Positions 1 to 8,300 of a stretch of DNA of 64,000 nt are shown in pieces. The DNA lies in contig CAJTPF010000001.1 of assembly GCA_910578175.1 (NCBI GenBank), forward strand, positions 121,842 to 185,841. The letters are read 5' to 3'. The translations under genes were made by a program, and so were the position numbers. The first letter of the stretch is position 1, and every line of letters begins with the position of its first letter. The stretch comes from an uncultured Lachnospiraceae bacterium (GTDB lineage: Bacteria > Bacillota > Clostridia > Lachnospirales > Lachnospiraceae). The notes beneath the pieces are model-generated. The model ran no database searches, was not told the origin of the DNA, and saw only the letters and a program-made list of their open reading frames with translations.

Positions 1-1163
1 ACAAATACCCGTTCTCCGTCACAGTTCCGTTCAAATACACACTGGTGATTGGTCAGTACGACAGATTTAAAATCCCCGTAACAGATGGCCTTGCTGTTTT
101 TATGTGCTTCTGCCAGTTTTGAAATGTATTTTGATAATTCATTGTCAACCGGTTCTTCAAAGCAGGCGCGAAGGGCAGGATCGCCTTCGTTTTTATGCGC
201 TTTTGCCCCCCACTCGCTACCGTAATACACACACGGGATTCCCGGCATACCGAATTCCATGGCATATATTAACGGAAGATGCTTTTCGTTTGTAAGGTTG
301 CTTGCAATTCTGGATACATCATGGTTGTCCACGAAACAAAGAAGATGCTTTCCGCGGTACAGGGTCCAGTTTTCCGGTCCGAACTGCCGTAACAGGGAAT
401 GAACGATTTCAAACATATTCATGCTGTTAAAGCTGGAAAAAAGACCTTTATAACATTCATAGTTTGTACAGCTGTGAAGCATATCAGGATTGACAAACTG
501 GTTATAGTCGCCATGGAGCAGTTCTCCCAGCAGCCAGAAATCCGGTTTTAGATCATTGCAGAAGGAATGAAGCCTCCGTAAGAAATCTTTATCCAGGCAG
601 TACGCCACGTCCAGACGAAGTCCGTCGATATCGAATTCCTCTGCCCAGAACCGGATGCTCTCAAAAATATGATGGATGACCTCTTCGTTTCTTAAATTTA
701 GTTTTACCAGGTCATAATTACCTTCCCAGCCTTCATACCACAGACCGTCATTATAGCCGGAATTCCCGCCGAAATCAATTCTGGAAAACCAGCTGACGTA
801 TGGAGAGTTTTCACGGTTTTTCAGTACATCCTGAAAAGCGAAAAAGCCTCGTCCTACATGATTAAATACGCCGTCCAATACGACTTTTATACCTGCATGA
901 TGCAGTTCATCACAAACTTTTTTAAAATCTTCATTGGTACCGAGACGGCAGTCGATCTGCCGGTAATCCCGTGTATTATATCCATGGGTGTCGGATTCAA
1001 ATACTGGTGAAAAATAAATGGCATTGGCGCCTAAATCCTGGATATGCGGAATCCAGTCAATCACTTTTAATATTCTCGAAGTGGGGATACCGTCGTTTTC
1101 AAACGGCGCTCCGCAGAAACCCAATGGATAAATCTGATAAAATACGCTGTTTTCAGCCCACAT
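1..1163 (-). CDS. GH13 alpha-amylase family glycosidase (3' end outside window)
   Basis: Hydrolyses or rearranges alpha-glucosidic bonds; about 387 codons are visible and the C-terminus runs off the window. It starts MWAENSVFYQIYPLGF, the usual opening of the GH13 barrel. Conserved GH13 regions are visible in order: DGVFNHVG (region I), FDIDGLRLDVAY with the nucleophile Asp (region II), LLGELLHGDY with the acid/base Glu (region III) and FVDNHDVSRI with the transition-state Asp (region IV), followed by PGIPCVYYGSEWG. There is no signal peptide, so it is probably cytoplasmic, acting on maltodextrins; neopullulanase/cyclomaltodextrinase and alpha-amylase types cannot be separated here. The start has an AAAGGAGG ribosome site 7 bases upstream. 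It is transcribed away from degV. Confidence 0.9.
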   Translation of the reverse strand, partial: MWAENSVFYQIYPLGFCGAPFENDGIPTSRILKVIDWIPHIQDLGANAIYFSPVFESDTHGYNTRDYRQIDCRLGTNEDFKKVCDELHHAGIKVVLDGVFNHVGRGFFAFQDVLKNRENSPYVSWFSRIDFGGNSGYNDGLWYEGWEGNYDLVKLNLRNEEVIHHIFESIRFWAEEFDIDGLRLDVAYCLDKDFLRRLHSFCNDLKPDFWLLGELLHGDYNQFVNPDMLHSCTNYECYKGLFSSFNSMNMFEIVHSLLRQFGPENWTLYRGKHLLCFVDNHDVSRIASNLTNEKHLPLIYAMEFGMPGIPCVYYGSEWGAKAHKNEGDPALRACFEEPVDNELSKYISKLAEAHKNSKAICYGDFKSVVLTNHQCVFERNCDGERVF

Positions 1164-1198
1164 GTTAAAAGTCCTCCTTTGATGCATATAATGCTATT

Positions 1199-1204
1199 AG
1201 TATA
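1199..1204 (-). promoter_or_regulatory. Extended -10 promoter of the GH13 gene
   Basis: On the minus strand the bases read TGCTATACT, an extended -10 (TGn plus TATACT), about 35 bases before the start codon. No good -35 is present, which fits an extended -10 promoter. Confidence 0.45.
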
Positions 1205-1215
1205 GCACAATTTAC

Positions 1216-1244
1216 TTGCTTAATCCATTATTAAATGATAGAAT
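1216..1244 (+). promoter_or_regulatory. Sigma-A-type promoter of degV
   Basis: TTGCTT (1216-1221), a 17-base spacer and TAGAAT (1239-1244) lie about 50 bases before the TTG start of the DegV gene, divergent from the amylase promoter. Confidence 0.5.
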
Positions 1245-1292
1245 AATTATCAGTAGTAAAAAACGTGTTATGGCACAGATGGAGGTAAAGGA

Positions 1293-2159
1293 TTGAGTAA
1301 AATTGCAGTCATTACAGATAGTAATAGCGGGATTACCCAGCAGCAGGCAGAGGAACTGGGGATATTTGTTTTACCAATGCCATTTATGATCGATGGTAAA
1401 GAATACTTTGAGGGAATCAACTTATCCGTAGAAGAATTTTTTGAAAAACTGAAAAGTGACAGGGAAATATCCACCTCCCAGCCTACACCGGAATCCGTGC
1501 TGTCTTTATGGGACAGGCTGCTGAATGAAGGATATGATGAGATCGTCCATATTCCCATGTCAAGCGGACTGAGCAGCTCCTGCCAGACGGCCATCGTTCT
1601 GGCGGATGATTATGCCGGCAGGGTGCAGGTAGTAAATAATCAGAGGATATCCGTGACACAGAGACAATCCGTTCTGGATGCCATTCATCTTGCGGAAACC
1701 GGAAAGTCTGCGGCAGAGATCAGGGAAATTCTGGAAAAAGAAAAGCTGGAAGCAAGTATCTATATTATGCTGGATACTTTAACCTATTTAAAACGGGGCG
1801 GCAGGATCACACCGGCAGCTGCAGCTTTGGGAAATCTGCTCCGTTTAAAACCTGTATTACAGATACAGGGAGAAAAGCTGGATGCATTTGCCAAGGCCAG
1901 GACCGCAAAGCAGGGGAAATCCATTATGATAGAGGCTATGAAAAAGGATATTCATGACCGGTTTCATGACAATAAAAACGGCGATACAGCCATACAGATC
2001 GCCCATACGGAAAATCTGGAAGCGGCAATGGAATTAAAAAAGGAACTGGAGCAGATATTTCCTGGCACGGATATTTATGTGGACCATTTATCCCTCAGCG
2101 TGTCCTGCCATATTGGTCCGGGTTCTCTGGCGATCGCATGCGCAAAGAAGGCAATGTAG
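1293..2159 (+). CDS. DegV family fatty-acid-binding protein
   Basis: DegV/FakB proteins bind a long-chain fatty acid and present it to the FakA kinase for phosphorylation and entry into phospholipid synthesis; they are cytoplasmic. The 288-residue length is normal. The N-terminal IAVITDSNSGI motif, TSQPTPES near residues 61-68, the MSSGLSSSCQTA loop near 89-100 and the RGGRI segment of the lipid pocket are all present. The start is TTG with GGAGG eight bases upstream; the nearby ATG at 1270 leads to a stop within nine codons, so TTG is preferred. It stands alone with its own promoter. Which lipid it carries cannot be told from sequence. Confidence 0.9.
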   Translation: MSKIAVITDSNSGITQQQAEELGIFVLPMPFMIDGKEYFEGINLSVEEFFEKLKSDREISTSQPTPESVLSLWDRLLNEGYDEIVHIPMSSGLSSSCQTAIVLADDYAGRVQVVNNQRISVTQRQSVLDAIHLAETGKSAAEIREILEKEKLEASIYIMLDTLTYLKRGGRITPAAAALGNLLRLKPVLQIQGEKLDAFAKARTAKQGKSIMIEAMKKDIHDRFHDNKNGDTAIQIAHTENLEAAMELKKELEQIFPGTDIYVDHLSLSVSCHIGPGSLAIACAKKAM

Positions 2160-2206
2160 TCCCGGAATAAAAATTTTCAGACGGGAATAAAACACCGAAA
2201 TTCAAG

Positions 2207-2235
2207 TTGACATTTATATTGAAAAGTGGTATTTT
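2207..2235 (+). promoter_or_regulatory. Sigma-A-type promoter before the HD-GYP regulator
   Basis: A perfect TTGACA (2207-2212), a 17-base spacer and TATTTT (2230-2235) precede the start codon at 2284. Confidence 0.6.
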
Positions 2236-2283
2236 TAATGCATAAGAAAATAAGCAAACACGTGAGAAATATGAGGAGAAGAC

Positions 2284-3366
2284 ATGGATAGACAGCAAAT
2301 ATTGATTGTTGATGATGAAGAGATCAATCGTGCAATACTGAACGAGATGTTCCGGCATGAATATGACATGCTGGAGGCGGCAAATGGCCAGGAAGCAATT
2401 GAACAGATTGAGAATAATCAGAATATTGTATTGATATTACTGGACATTGTAATGCCGGTTTTAAATGGTTTTAAGGTGTTGAACTATATGCAGGAGCATG
2501 ACCTGATCGATAAGATTCCGGTAATACTGATTACGGCAGAATCTGTCAGGGACAGTGAAGATAAGGCATATGCTTACGGAGTTGCAGATGTAATGCATAA
2601 GCCTTTTTATCCTCATATCGTTAAAAGAAGAGGAAAGAATATTATCGAACTGTACCAGAATAAGCGCAATATGGAACTGCGTTTAAAGGAACAGGAAGAA
2701 GCAATCCGCCTGCAGGAGAAGAAGATCCGTCAGAATAATGAATTTATGATCGATGCACTCAGTTCCGTGGTAGAATTCAGAAGTCTGGAGACAGGAGAAC
2801 ATATCCGCCGTATTAAATATTTTACAAGAATATTATCCAAGTATTTAATGAAATATTTTCCAAAGTACGGCCTGACACCGGCGATGGTGGACGAAATCGC
2901 CAGAGCCTCTGCTTTACATGACATAGGTAAGATTGGCATACCGGATACGATTCTTTTAAAACCGGGACGTCTCACGCCAGAGGAATACGAAATCATGAAA
3001 AACCATACAACCATTGGTTGTGATATTCTGGAAAAGTTTCATGAAAACCAGACGGAGGATTTTTACCGTTACTGCTATGAAATATGCCGTTATCACCATG
3101 AGCGGTGGGATGGCAACGGATATCCGGATCATCTGGCAGGAGATGAGATTCCGATCAGTGCCCAGATTGTTGCTGTTGCCGATGTTTATGACGCACTGGT
3201 AAGCCCTAGAGTGTACAAGAGCGTATATGCCAACAATGAAGCATTTGATATGATCATGAATGGTGAGTGTGGTCAGTTTTCACCGGATATCATGGAATGT
3301 TTCGGGCTCGCCAAAGAGGATTTCTTCAATATTGTGGAAGTGATTAAAATGTTTGATTTTTCATGA
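2284..3366 (+). CDS. Response regulator with HD-GYP c-di-GMP phosphodiesterase domain (RpfG-like)
   Basis: A receiver domain controls an HD-GYP domain that breaks down cyclic-di-GMP. The receiver domain (residues about 4-120) has the acidic pair VDDEE, phospho-Asp54 in LLLDIVMP, and Lys in HKPF. A helical linker (about 125-155) leads to the output domain. All key HD-GYP motifs are intact: TGEH (about 170), ALHDIGKIG (about 212), NHTTIG, YHHERWDGNGYP (about 271) and AVADVYDAL, so it should be active. It has its own promoter and is followed by a strong terminator, so it is mostly expressed apart from the kinase downstream. Contrast the protein at 4904, where the same domain is damaged. Confidence 0.93.
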   Translation: MDRQQILIVDDEEINRAILNEMFRHEYDMLEAANGQEAIEQIENNQNIVLILLDIVMPVLNGFKVLNYMQEHDLIDKIPVILITAESVRDSEDKAYAYGVADVMHKPFYPHIVKRRGKNIIELYQNKRNMELRLKEQEEAIRLQEKKIRQNNEFMIDALSSVVEFRSLETGEHIRRIKYFTRILSKYLMKYFPKYGLTPAMVDEIARASALHDIGKIGIPDTILLKPGRLTPEEYEIMKNHTTIGCDILEKFHENQTEDFYRYCYEICRYHHERWDGNGYPDHLAGDEIPISAQIVAVADVYDALVSPRVYKSVYANNEAFDMIMNGECGQFSPDIMECFGLAKEDFFNIVEVIKMFDFS

Positions 3367-3384
3367 TGTTTGAAACAAATAGCA

Positions 3385-3426
3385 GGCAGCAAAAAAAAAT
3401 TATTTTTTTACTGCCTTTTTTGTTTT
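3385..3426 (+). terminator. Rho-independent terminator after the HD-GYP regulator
   Basis: GGCAG pairs with CTGCC (3411-3415), extended by an A-run facing a T-run in the stem, and followed by a T-rich tail. It lies before the chosen start (3444) of the next gene and argues against the upstream in-frame ATG at 3363. Confidence 0.75.
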
Positions 3427-3443
3427 GTCCAGGGAGGAATAGT

Positions 3444-4883
3444 ATGGAGCAGAATGGAAGCGGTATTTTTCCGGCAGACGATGCAATAGAAATGATGATC
3501 ATGTTTGACCGGTCAGGAGAGATTACTTATGTAAATACTGCAGCGAGACAGAAACTAGAGTATGAAGATGATTTATGCGGAAAGCATATCAGTGAGATAT
3601 TTCCTAATTCCTTCAGGACATCCGGAGATGGATTTGAGACCGATGTTTGCTTTGGAAAGGAGCTGCAGAATCTGCTGGCATACCGTAGAAATCTCACATG
3701 TTTTCCGGTGGAAGCCAGAGTGATGGTCAGCAAGGATGATTCGGAACATTACATATGTATGGCAAATGATATTTTGGAAAAAGAACACCTCAGCAGGGAA
3801 ATCGAGCAGGTGAAACAGGAAGCACAGCAGGCATTAAAGGTAAAGAGCGAGTTTGTTGCCAATGTGACCCATGAACTCCGTACGCCGGTGAATGGAGTTC
3901 TGGGGAATGTCCGTGAATTATTAAGCGAAGAAACGGACCGGAAGATGATGAAATCATTATCCCTGATCGAACGCTGTTGTGAGGATATGCATAAGATCAT
4001 AAATAATATTCTGGATTTTTCCAAACTGGAAGCAGGAAAATTTACATTGGAACCCCGTAAGTTTCATTTCAAAAATATGATGGATTATGTAAAGGCAAAT
4101 CATATCAATAAGATCACGGAAAAAGGACTGGGTTTCTTTATGACCATATCTCCCCAGATTCCGGAATATATCATAGGGGATGAACTGCGGATCGTACAGA
4201 TTCTGAATAATCTGTTATCAAATGCGCAGAAATTTACGGCTTTGGGAAAGATTACCGTGGAAGCATTAAAAACAGCCCGTGTGAACGACCGGATAGAACT
4301 GTTTTTTATCGTAAAAGATTCTGGAATCGGAATTGACCAGGCAGATAAGGATAAATTATTTCAGAGTTTTTCCCAGGTGGATGCATCGATTTCCAGAAAA
4401 TACGGCGGTACCGGTCTGGGATTGAATATATGTAAACAATTAGCTGAACTGATGGGCGGCAGGATTGAAGTGGAAAGCGAGAAGAACAAAGGCAGTACAT
4501 TTTCATTTTCTATCTGGGTGGGCGCTTGTGAGGATGAAAACAATAACCTTTCACAGTTTGACGATAAAAGGGAATCGCTGTTTTCGGAATCTTCCATGGC
4601 GGCACAGAAGGATGAGACAGGTGATGCCCGGGAAGATGTCAGAAGTTATGGTACCTCGGAAAATAGAGAAGCTTTAAAGAAAAATCTTTCCAAACTGATT
4701 CTCTGTGTGGAAATGGATAACTGGGAAAAGGCAGAGATGTTTATGGAGACAGTAAAGCAACTGACAGAAGAAGCACCGCAGGAAGTGAAACGTCTGGTTC
4801 TGAGATTAAAGATGGCAATCCAGAAAGAAAACTATGAAAAAGTATCTGCTGCGTTTGAAGAATTAAACGTTCTGAATAAATGA
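3444..4883 (+). CDS. PAS-domain sensor histidine kinase
   Basis: Cytoplasmic histidine kinase of about 479 residues. An N-terminal PAS domain (DAIEMMIMFDRSGEITYVN) is followed by a coiled coil, HisKA with the phospho-acceptor His in THELRTPVNG (about residue 142), and an HATPase domain with the N box NNLLSNAQKFT, DSGIGI and GTGLGLNI. There are no membrane segments. The last 70 or so residues after the ATPase domain are all-helical and resemble an HPt domain but lack the His-containing core. The start at ATG 3444 is chosen for its AGGGAGG site and because a terminator lies just upstream. The stop overlaps the region before the next gene, so the two are co-transcribed. Probable partner: the receiver proteins at 2284 or 4904. 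Confidence 0.9.
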   Translation: MEQNGSGIFPADDAIEMMIMFDRSGEITYVNTAARQKLEYEDDLCGKHISEIFPNSFRTSGDGFETDVCFGKELQNLLAYRRNLTCFPVEARVMVSKDDSEHYICMANDILEKEHLSREIEQVKQEAQQALKVKSEFVANVTHELRTPVNGVLGNVRELLSEETDRKMMKSLSLIERCCEDMHKIINNILDFSKLEAGKFTLEPRKFHFKNMMDYVKANHINKITEKGLGFFMTISPQIPEYIIGDELRIVQILNNLLSNAQKFTALGKITVEALKTARVNDRIELFFIVKDSGIGIDQADKDKLFQSFSQVDASISRKYGGTGLGLNICKQLAELMGGRIEVESEKNKGSTFSFSIWVGACEDENNNLSQFDDKRESLFSESSMAAQKDETGDAREDVRSYGTSENREALKKNLSKLILCVEMDNWEKAEMFMETVKQLTEEAPQEVKRLVLRLKMAIQKENYEKVSAAFEELNVLNK

Positions 4884-4903
4884 TCGAGAAAGGAGGTGCA
4901 TAT

Positions 4904-5965
4904 ATGGTCTATGGAAACAGTGAGACGGATAAAGGAAAAATTCTTATTGTAGACGATGTGGAGATCAACAGGATCGTCCTGGGAGAAATCATAAATAATA
5001 TGGGATATTCTCCAGTTCTGGCCGAAAACGGGGAAATGGCTCTGGAGCTCCTGAAAGAAGGTTATCCCCAGCTGGTGCTAACGGATATTTCCATGCCGGG
5101 GATGGACGGATATGAACTTTGCAGAATACTGAAAGGAAGTGAGGAAACAAAAAATATTCCGATTGTTTTTATTTCTGCATTTGATGATCCGGAGGATATT
5201 GTGGAAGGTTTTTTTCTCGGCGGTGCGGATTATATAACCAAACCGTTTATTTCAGAGGTGGTTCAGGCACGGGTGGGAGTTCATCTGCGTCTGTCGGAAG
5301 CAAACAGGGAACTGATGGAAATGAACAGGCGGCTTCAGGTCTCCGTTCATGAACAGTTGACCCAGATGGAACTGGAAAAGAAAAATATTCTTTATGCCAT
5401 GGCTAATATCGCGGCACAGTATTCCGGCTTTGATGAAGAATATACGAAGCGGCTGGGCGGTAACTGCGGAATCCTTGCACAGGGCATGCAGCTTTCCCCT
5501 TTGTTTGAAGATAAGATTTCTGATACGTTTATCGATGCCATAGAATTGGCGGCACCTCTTTGTGATATAGGAAACATTGGGATTCCTAAAGAAATTCTGC
5601 AGAAAAAAACGGAAATTACGGATGATGAAGCTTCGGTCATACAGAATCATACCAGTATCGGAGCAAAATTGCTGAGTGATATCTATGTCAGCAATGACTA
5701 TAATGATTTTATAAGTACATCTATTGATATAGTACATTATCATCATGAAAACTGGGATGGAAGCGGATATCCGGAAGGACTGGTACAGGAAGAGATTCCT
5801 TTGGCAGCACAGATCATTTCGGTGATGGAACGCTATTGTACATTAACAGAAAAGGAAGACGGCAGCAGGGAATCCGCTCTTGAAACCATCCGCAGGGAAG
5901 CGGGAATAAGATTTAATCCGGATATTGTTGAAATATGCTGCAAAATATCACGTCAGTTATCCTGA
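4904..5965 (+). CDS. Response regulator with degenerate HD-GYP domain
   Basis: About 353 residues. The receiver domain is intact (VDDVE, phospho-Asp about 60 in LTDISMPGMDG, KPF). The HD-GYP output keeps NHTSIG and YHHENWDGSGYP, but three metal-binding places have changed. The His of the GxH motif is Tyr (DEEYTKR). The HD motif reads LCDIGNIG (His to Cys, Lys to Asn). The AVADVYDAL motif reads SVMERYCTL. It is therefore probably not a phosphodiesterase and may act as a binding or regulatory partner, for example of the active enzyme at 2284. The ATG at 4904 has an AGGAGGTG site; an ATG overlapping the previous stop (4880) lacks one. Co-transcribed with the kinase upstream and the che genes downstream. 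Confidence 0.88.
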   Translation: MVYGNSETDKGKILIVDDVEINRIVLGEIINNMGYSPVLAENGEMALELLKEGYPQLVLTDISMPGMDGYELCRILKGSEETKNIPIVFISAFDDPEDIVEGFFLGGADYITKPFISEVVQARVGVHLRLSEANRELMEMNRRLQVSVHEQLTQMELEKKNILYAMANIAAQYSGFDEEYTKRLGGNCGILAQGMQLSPLFEDKISDTFIDAIELAAPLCDIGNIGIPKEILQKKTEITDDEASVIQNHTSIGAKLLSDIYVSNDYNDFISTSIDIVHYHHENWDGSGYPEGLVQEEIPLAAQIISVMERYCTLTEKEDGSRESALETIRREAGIRFNPDIVEICCKISRQLS

Positions 5966-6008
5966 ACTGGATAAATTCATTATTTTTTTATTGAGAGGAA
6001 TGAAAGTT

Positions 6009-6824
6009 TTGATAACAGATGAAGAATTTTTAAGAATTTCAGTTTATATGAAACAGCACTACGGAATTGATATGAGCCAGAAAAAAGTTATCATCAACGG
6101 ACGATTGGAAAATTATATCAGATCCGGCGGCTGGAAAAATTTTAATGAGTTTATGAACGATGTTGAGAATGACAGAACCGGTAAACAGGAGAAGATGCTA
6201 GTCAATCTCCTGACGACGAATCATACATATTTTATGAGAGAATTCGAGCATTTTGAGTATTTCAGAAGTGTGGTTCTTCCATGGCTGAGAACAAAGGAAA
6301 AAGATAAAAAGGATCTGCGTATCTGGTGCGGCGCTGCATCTACAGGGGAAGAACCATATATGATAGCTATGGTCTTAATGGAATTTTTCGGACTGGAGCG
6401 AAGCCAGTGGGATACAAAAGTTTTGGCAACGGATATTTCTACCAAAGTACTGCAGCAGGCTATGGCTGGCATATACACTGAGAACCAGTTGAAAAATATA
6501 CCGGATAGTTGGAAAAGAAGCTTTTTTAAGTCTGTGAACGGAGGCAGTCAGTATGCGGTAAAACCGGAGCTGAAACAAGAGGTTATATTCCGCCAGTTTA
6601 ATTTAATGGATCCTTTTCCGTTTAAAAAGAAGATGCATACTATATTTTTACGGAATGTTATGATATACTTTGATGATGATACAAAACGGGAGCTGATTCA
6701 GAAAGTGTATGATTTTCTGGAACCGGGGGGATATCTGTTTATTGGAACGACAGAAACTCTGGACAGGAGCAGTACACCGTTCCAGATCGTCCAACCGTCA
6801 ATTTTTAGAAAAAAGGAAGGATAG
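6009..6824 (+). CDS. cheR: Chemotaxis protein methyltransferase CheR
   Basis: Transfers methyl groups from S-adenosylmethionine to glutamates of chemoreceptors. Visible are the N-terminal helical domain, TTNHTYFMRE, the SAM-binding motif IWCGAASTGEEPY, LATDIS, and RNVMIYF. The start is uncertain. An ATG at 6000 lies too close to the only ribosome site (GAGAGG, 5993-5998). The TTG at 6009 is well spaced and gives the usual CheR opening MITDEEF, so 6009 is preferred (271 residues). A longer frame from 5925 would overlap the preceding gene. It is separated from cheB by three bases. It pairs with CheB for adaptation; the receptor at 11043 is the likely substrate. Confidence 0.9.
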   Translation: MITDEEFLRISVYMKQHYGIDMSQKKVIINGRLENYIRSGGWKNFNEFMNDVENDRTGKQEKMLVNLLTTNHTYFMREFEHFEYFRSVVLPWLRTKEKDKKDLRIWCGAASTGEEPYMIAMVLMEFFGLERSQWDTKVLATDISTKVLQQAMAGIYTENQLKNIPDSWKRSFFKSVNGGSQYAVKPELKQEVIFRQFNLMDPFPFKKKMHTIFLRNVMIYFDDDTKRELIQKVYDFLEPGGYLFIGTTETLDRSSTPFQIVQPSIFRKKEG

Positions 6825-6827
6825 CAT

Positions 6828-7856
6828 ATGCGACCAATCAGAGTTTTAATTGTAGAGGATTCCATTGTGTTTCGGGAACTTCTGGTTCAGAATCTGAGCA
6901 GGGACCCTGCGATACAGGTGGTAGGGACCGCGAAAGACCCGTTTGAGGCAAGGGATGCCATAATAGAATATAAGCCGGACGTTATGACACTGGATGTAGA
7001 GCTTCCGAGAATGAACGGAATAGAATTTTTGCGGAAATTAATGCCGCAGTATCCTCTTCCGGTGGTGGTGATCAGTTCCCTCAGCGATAAGGTGTTTGAC
7101 GCATTAAATGCGGGAGCCGTGGATTTTGTGGCAAAACCTACGGTTACCGGCAGGGCGCAGCTGGAGGACTTTATTCGAAATGAACTTATGGTAAAAATTA
7201 AAATTGCATCAACTGCCAGGATCAGTAATATTAAAAAGACAGTTATGCTAAATGAACAGCAGTCTCTTTCCGTAAAAGGAAATAATCTTATAGTAGCAAT
7301 AGGAGCTTCCACTGGAGGAACGGAAGCGATTTTCTCGGTTGCAAAGGATTTTGGAACCGATATTCCGGGAATTGTGGTGGTTCAGCATATGCCTCCGGGA
7401 TTTACCGGAATGTATGCGAAGAGACTGGATGACCAGTGCAGAATTCAGGTGAAGGAAGCACAGACAGGGGACAGAGTTTTGCCGGGACATATGCTGATCG
7501 CACCGGGAGGAGATGCGCATATGCGGCTGGTGAAAGTGAACGGAGTCTATCAGGTGGAAGTGAAACAGGGTCCGAGAGTAAACGGCCATTGTCCGTCGGT
7601 AGATGTATTGTTTGAATCTGTTGCCAGAGTGGCAGGAGCCAATGCAGTAGGAATAATTCTGACCGGAATGGGCGGAGACGGTGCAAAAGGATTGCTGTCC
7701 ATGAGAAAGGCCGGGGCCAGAACCATAGGACAGGATGAGTCTACCTGTGTGGTTTATGGAATGCCCAAGGTCGCTTATGATCTGGGTGCGGTGGAACATC
7801 AGGAGAAACTGACTGATATCGCAGGAAGAACATACTCATTATTAAACAAAATGTAA
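6828..7856 (+). CDS. cheB: Chemotaxis response regulator / protein-glutamate methylesterase CheB
   Basis: Removes receptor methyl groups and deamidates receptor glutamines. The receiver domain has VEDS and phospho-Asp56 (TLDVELPRMNG). The methylesterase domain has the full catalytic triad context: IGASTGGTEAI (Ser), QHMPPGFT (His) and LTGMGGDGAKG (Asp). The length of 342 residues is normal. A good AAGGAAGG site precedes the ATG. It lies directly after cheR and twelve bases before the CheY-like gene, in one operon. CheA (8301) is its expected kinase. Confidence 0.95.
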   Translation: MRPIRVLIVEDSIVFRELLVQNLSRDPAIQVVGTAKDPFEARDAIIEYKPDVMTLDVELPRMNGIEFLRKLMPQYPLPVVVISSLSDKVFDALNAGAVDFVAKPTVTGRAQLEDFIRNELMVKIKIASTARISNIKKTVMLNEQQSLSVKGNNLIVAIGASTGGTEAIFSVAKDFGTDIPGIVVVQHMPPGFTGMYAKRLDDQCRIQVKEAQTGDRVLPGHMLIAPGGDAHMRLVKVNGVYQVEVKQGPRVNGHCPSVDVLFESVARVAGANAVGIILTGMGGDGAKGLLSMRKAGARTIGQDESTCVVYGMPKVAYDLGAVEHQEKLTDIAGRTYSLLNKM

Positions 7857-7868
7857 AGGAGTGAGAAC

Positions 7869-8261
7869 ATGAAGATTCTATTGGCAGAAGATGATTTTGC
7901 AACAAGGAAATTTATGCTGAATTTCCTGTCAAAGTATGGTGAATGCGATGTTACTGTGGACGGTATGGAAGCAGTGGATGCATTTATGATGGCTTTGGAA
8001 GACGGGGAACCGTATGACCTGGTTTGTCTGGATATAATGATGCCGGTCATGGATGGATATCAGTCGCTTGTGGGTATCCGCAATCTGGAAAAGGAAAGAA
8101 ATATTCCGGATGATAAGGCGGTAAAGGTTATTATGACTACTGCTTTAAATGATGAACAGAATGTCAAGATGGCATTTGAGCTGGGGTGTACCATTTATTC
8201 CGGTAAGCCCATTAATCAGGAAAAGTTTGAGCAGGCATTGAAAAAACTGAACCTGATCTAA
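7869..8261 (+). CDS. cheY: Single-domain response regulator, CheY-like
   Basis: A 130-residue stand-alone receiver domain with the acidic pair AEDD, phospho-Asp in VCLDIMMPVMDG, Thr in IMTTA and the conserved Lys in SGKPI. In a che operon it is the expected diffusible output phosphorylated by CheA. No flagellar genes are visible in this window, so its target (flagellar motor or another partner) is not shown. It is slightly longer than E. coli CheY, with an acidic insertion (MMALEDGEPYD) before strand three. An AAAGGAGTG site precedes the ATG. Confidence 0.88.
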   Translation: MKILLAEDDFATRKFMLNFLSKYGECDVTVDGMEAVDAFMMALEDGEPYDLVCLDIMMPVMDGYQSLVGIRNLEKERNIPDDKAVKVIMTTALNDEQNVKMAFELGCTIYSGKPINQEKFEQALKKLNLI

Positions 8262-8300
8262 CGAATGAATATATAAAACTATGCAGGAAAGGAGAAGGAG

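Noticed and set aside
1268-1594. Open frames on the opposite strand of clear genes (here, and likewise inside cheB, cheA, ilvD and thyA)
   Set aside because: They lack ribosome sites and lie entirely within well-supported genes on the other strand.
3363-3443. Upstream in-frame start for the PAS kinase
   Set aside because: It would place a terminator hairpin inside the coding region and give a lysine/phenylalanine-rich homopolymer segment; ATG 3444 has a strong ribosome site.
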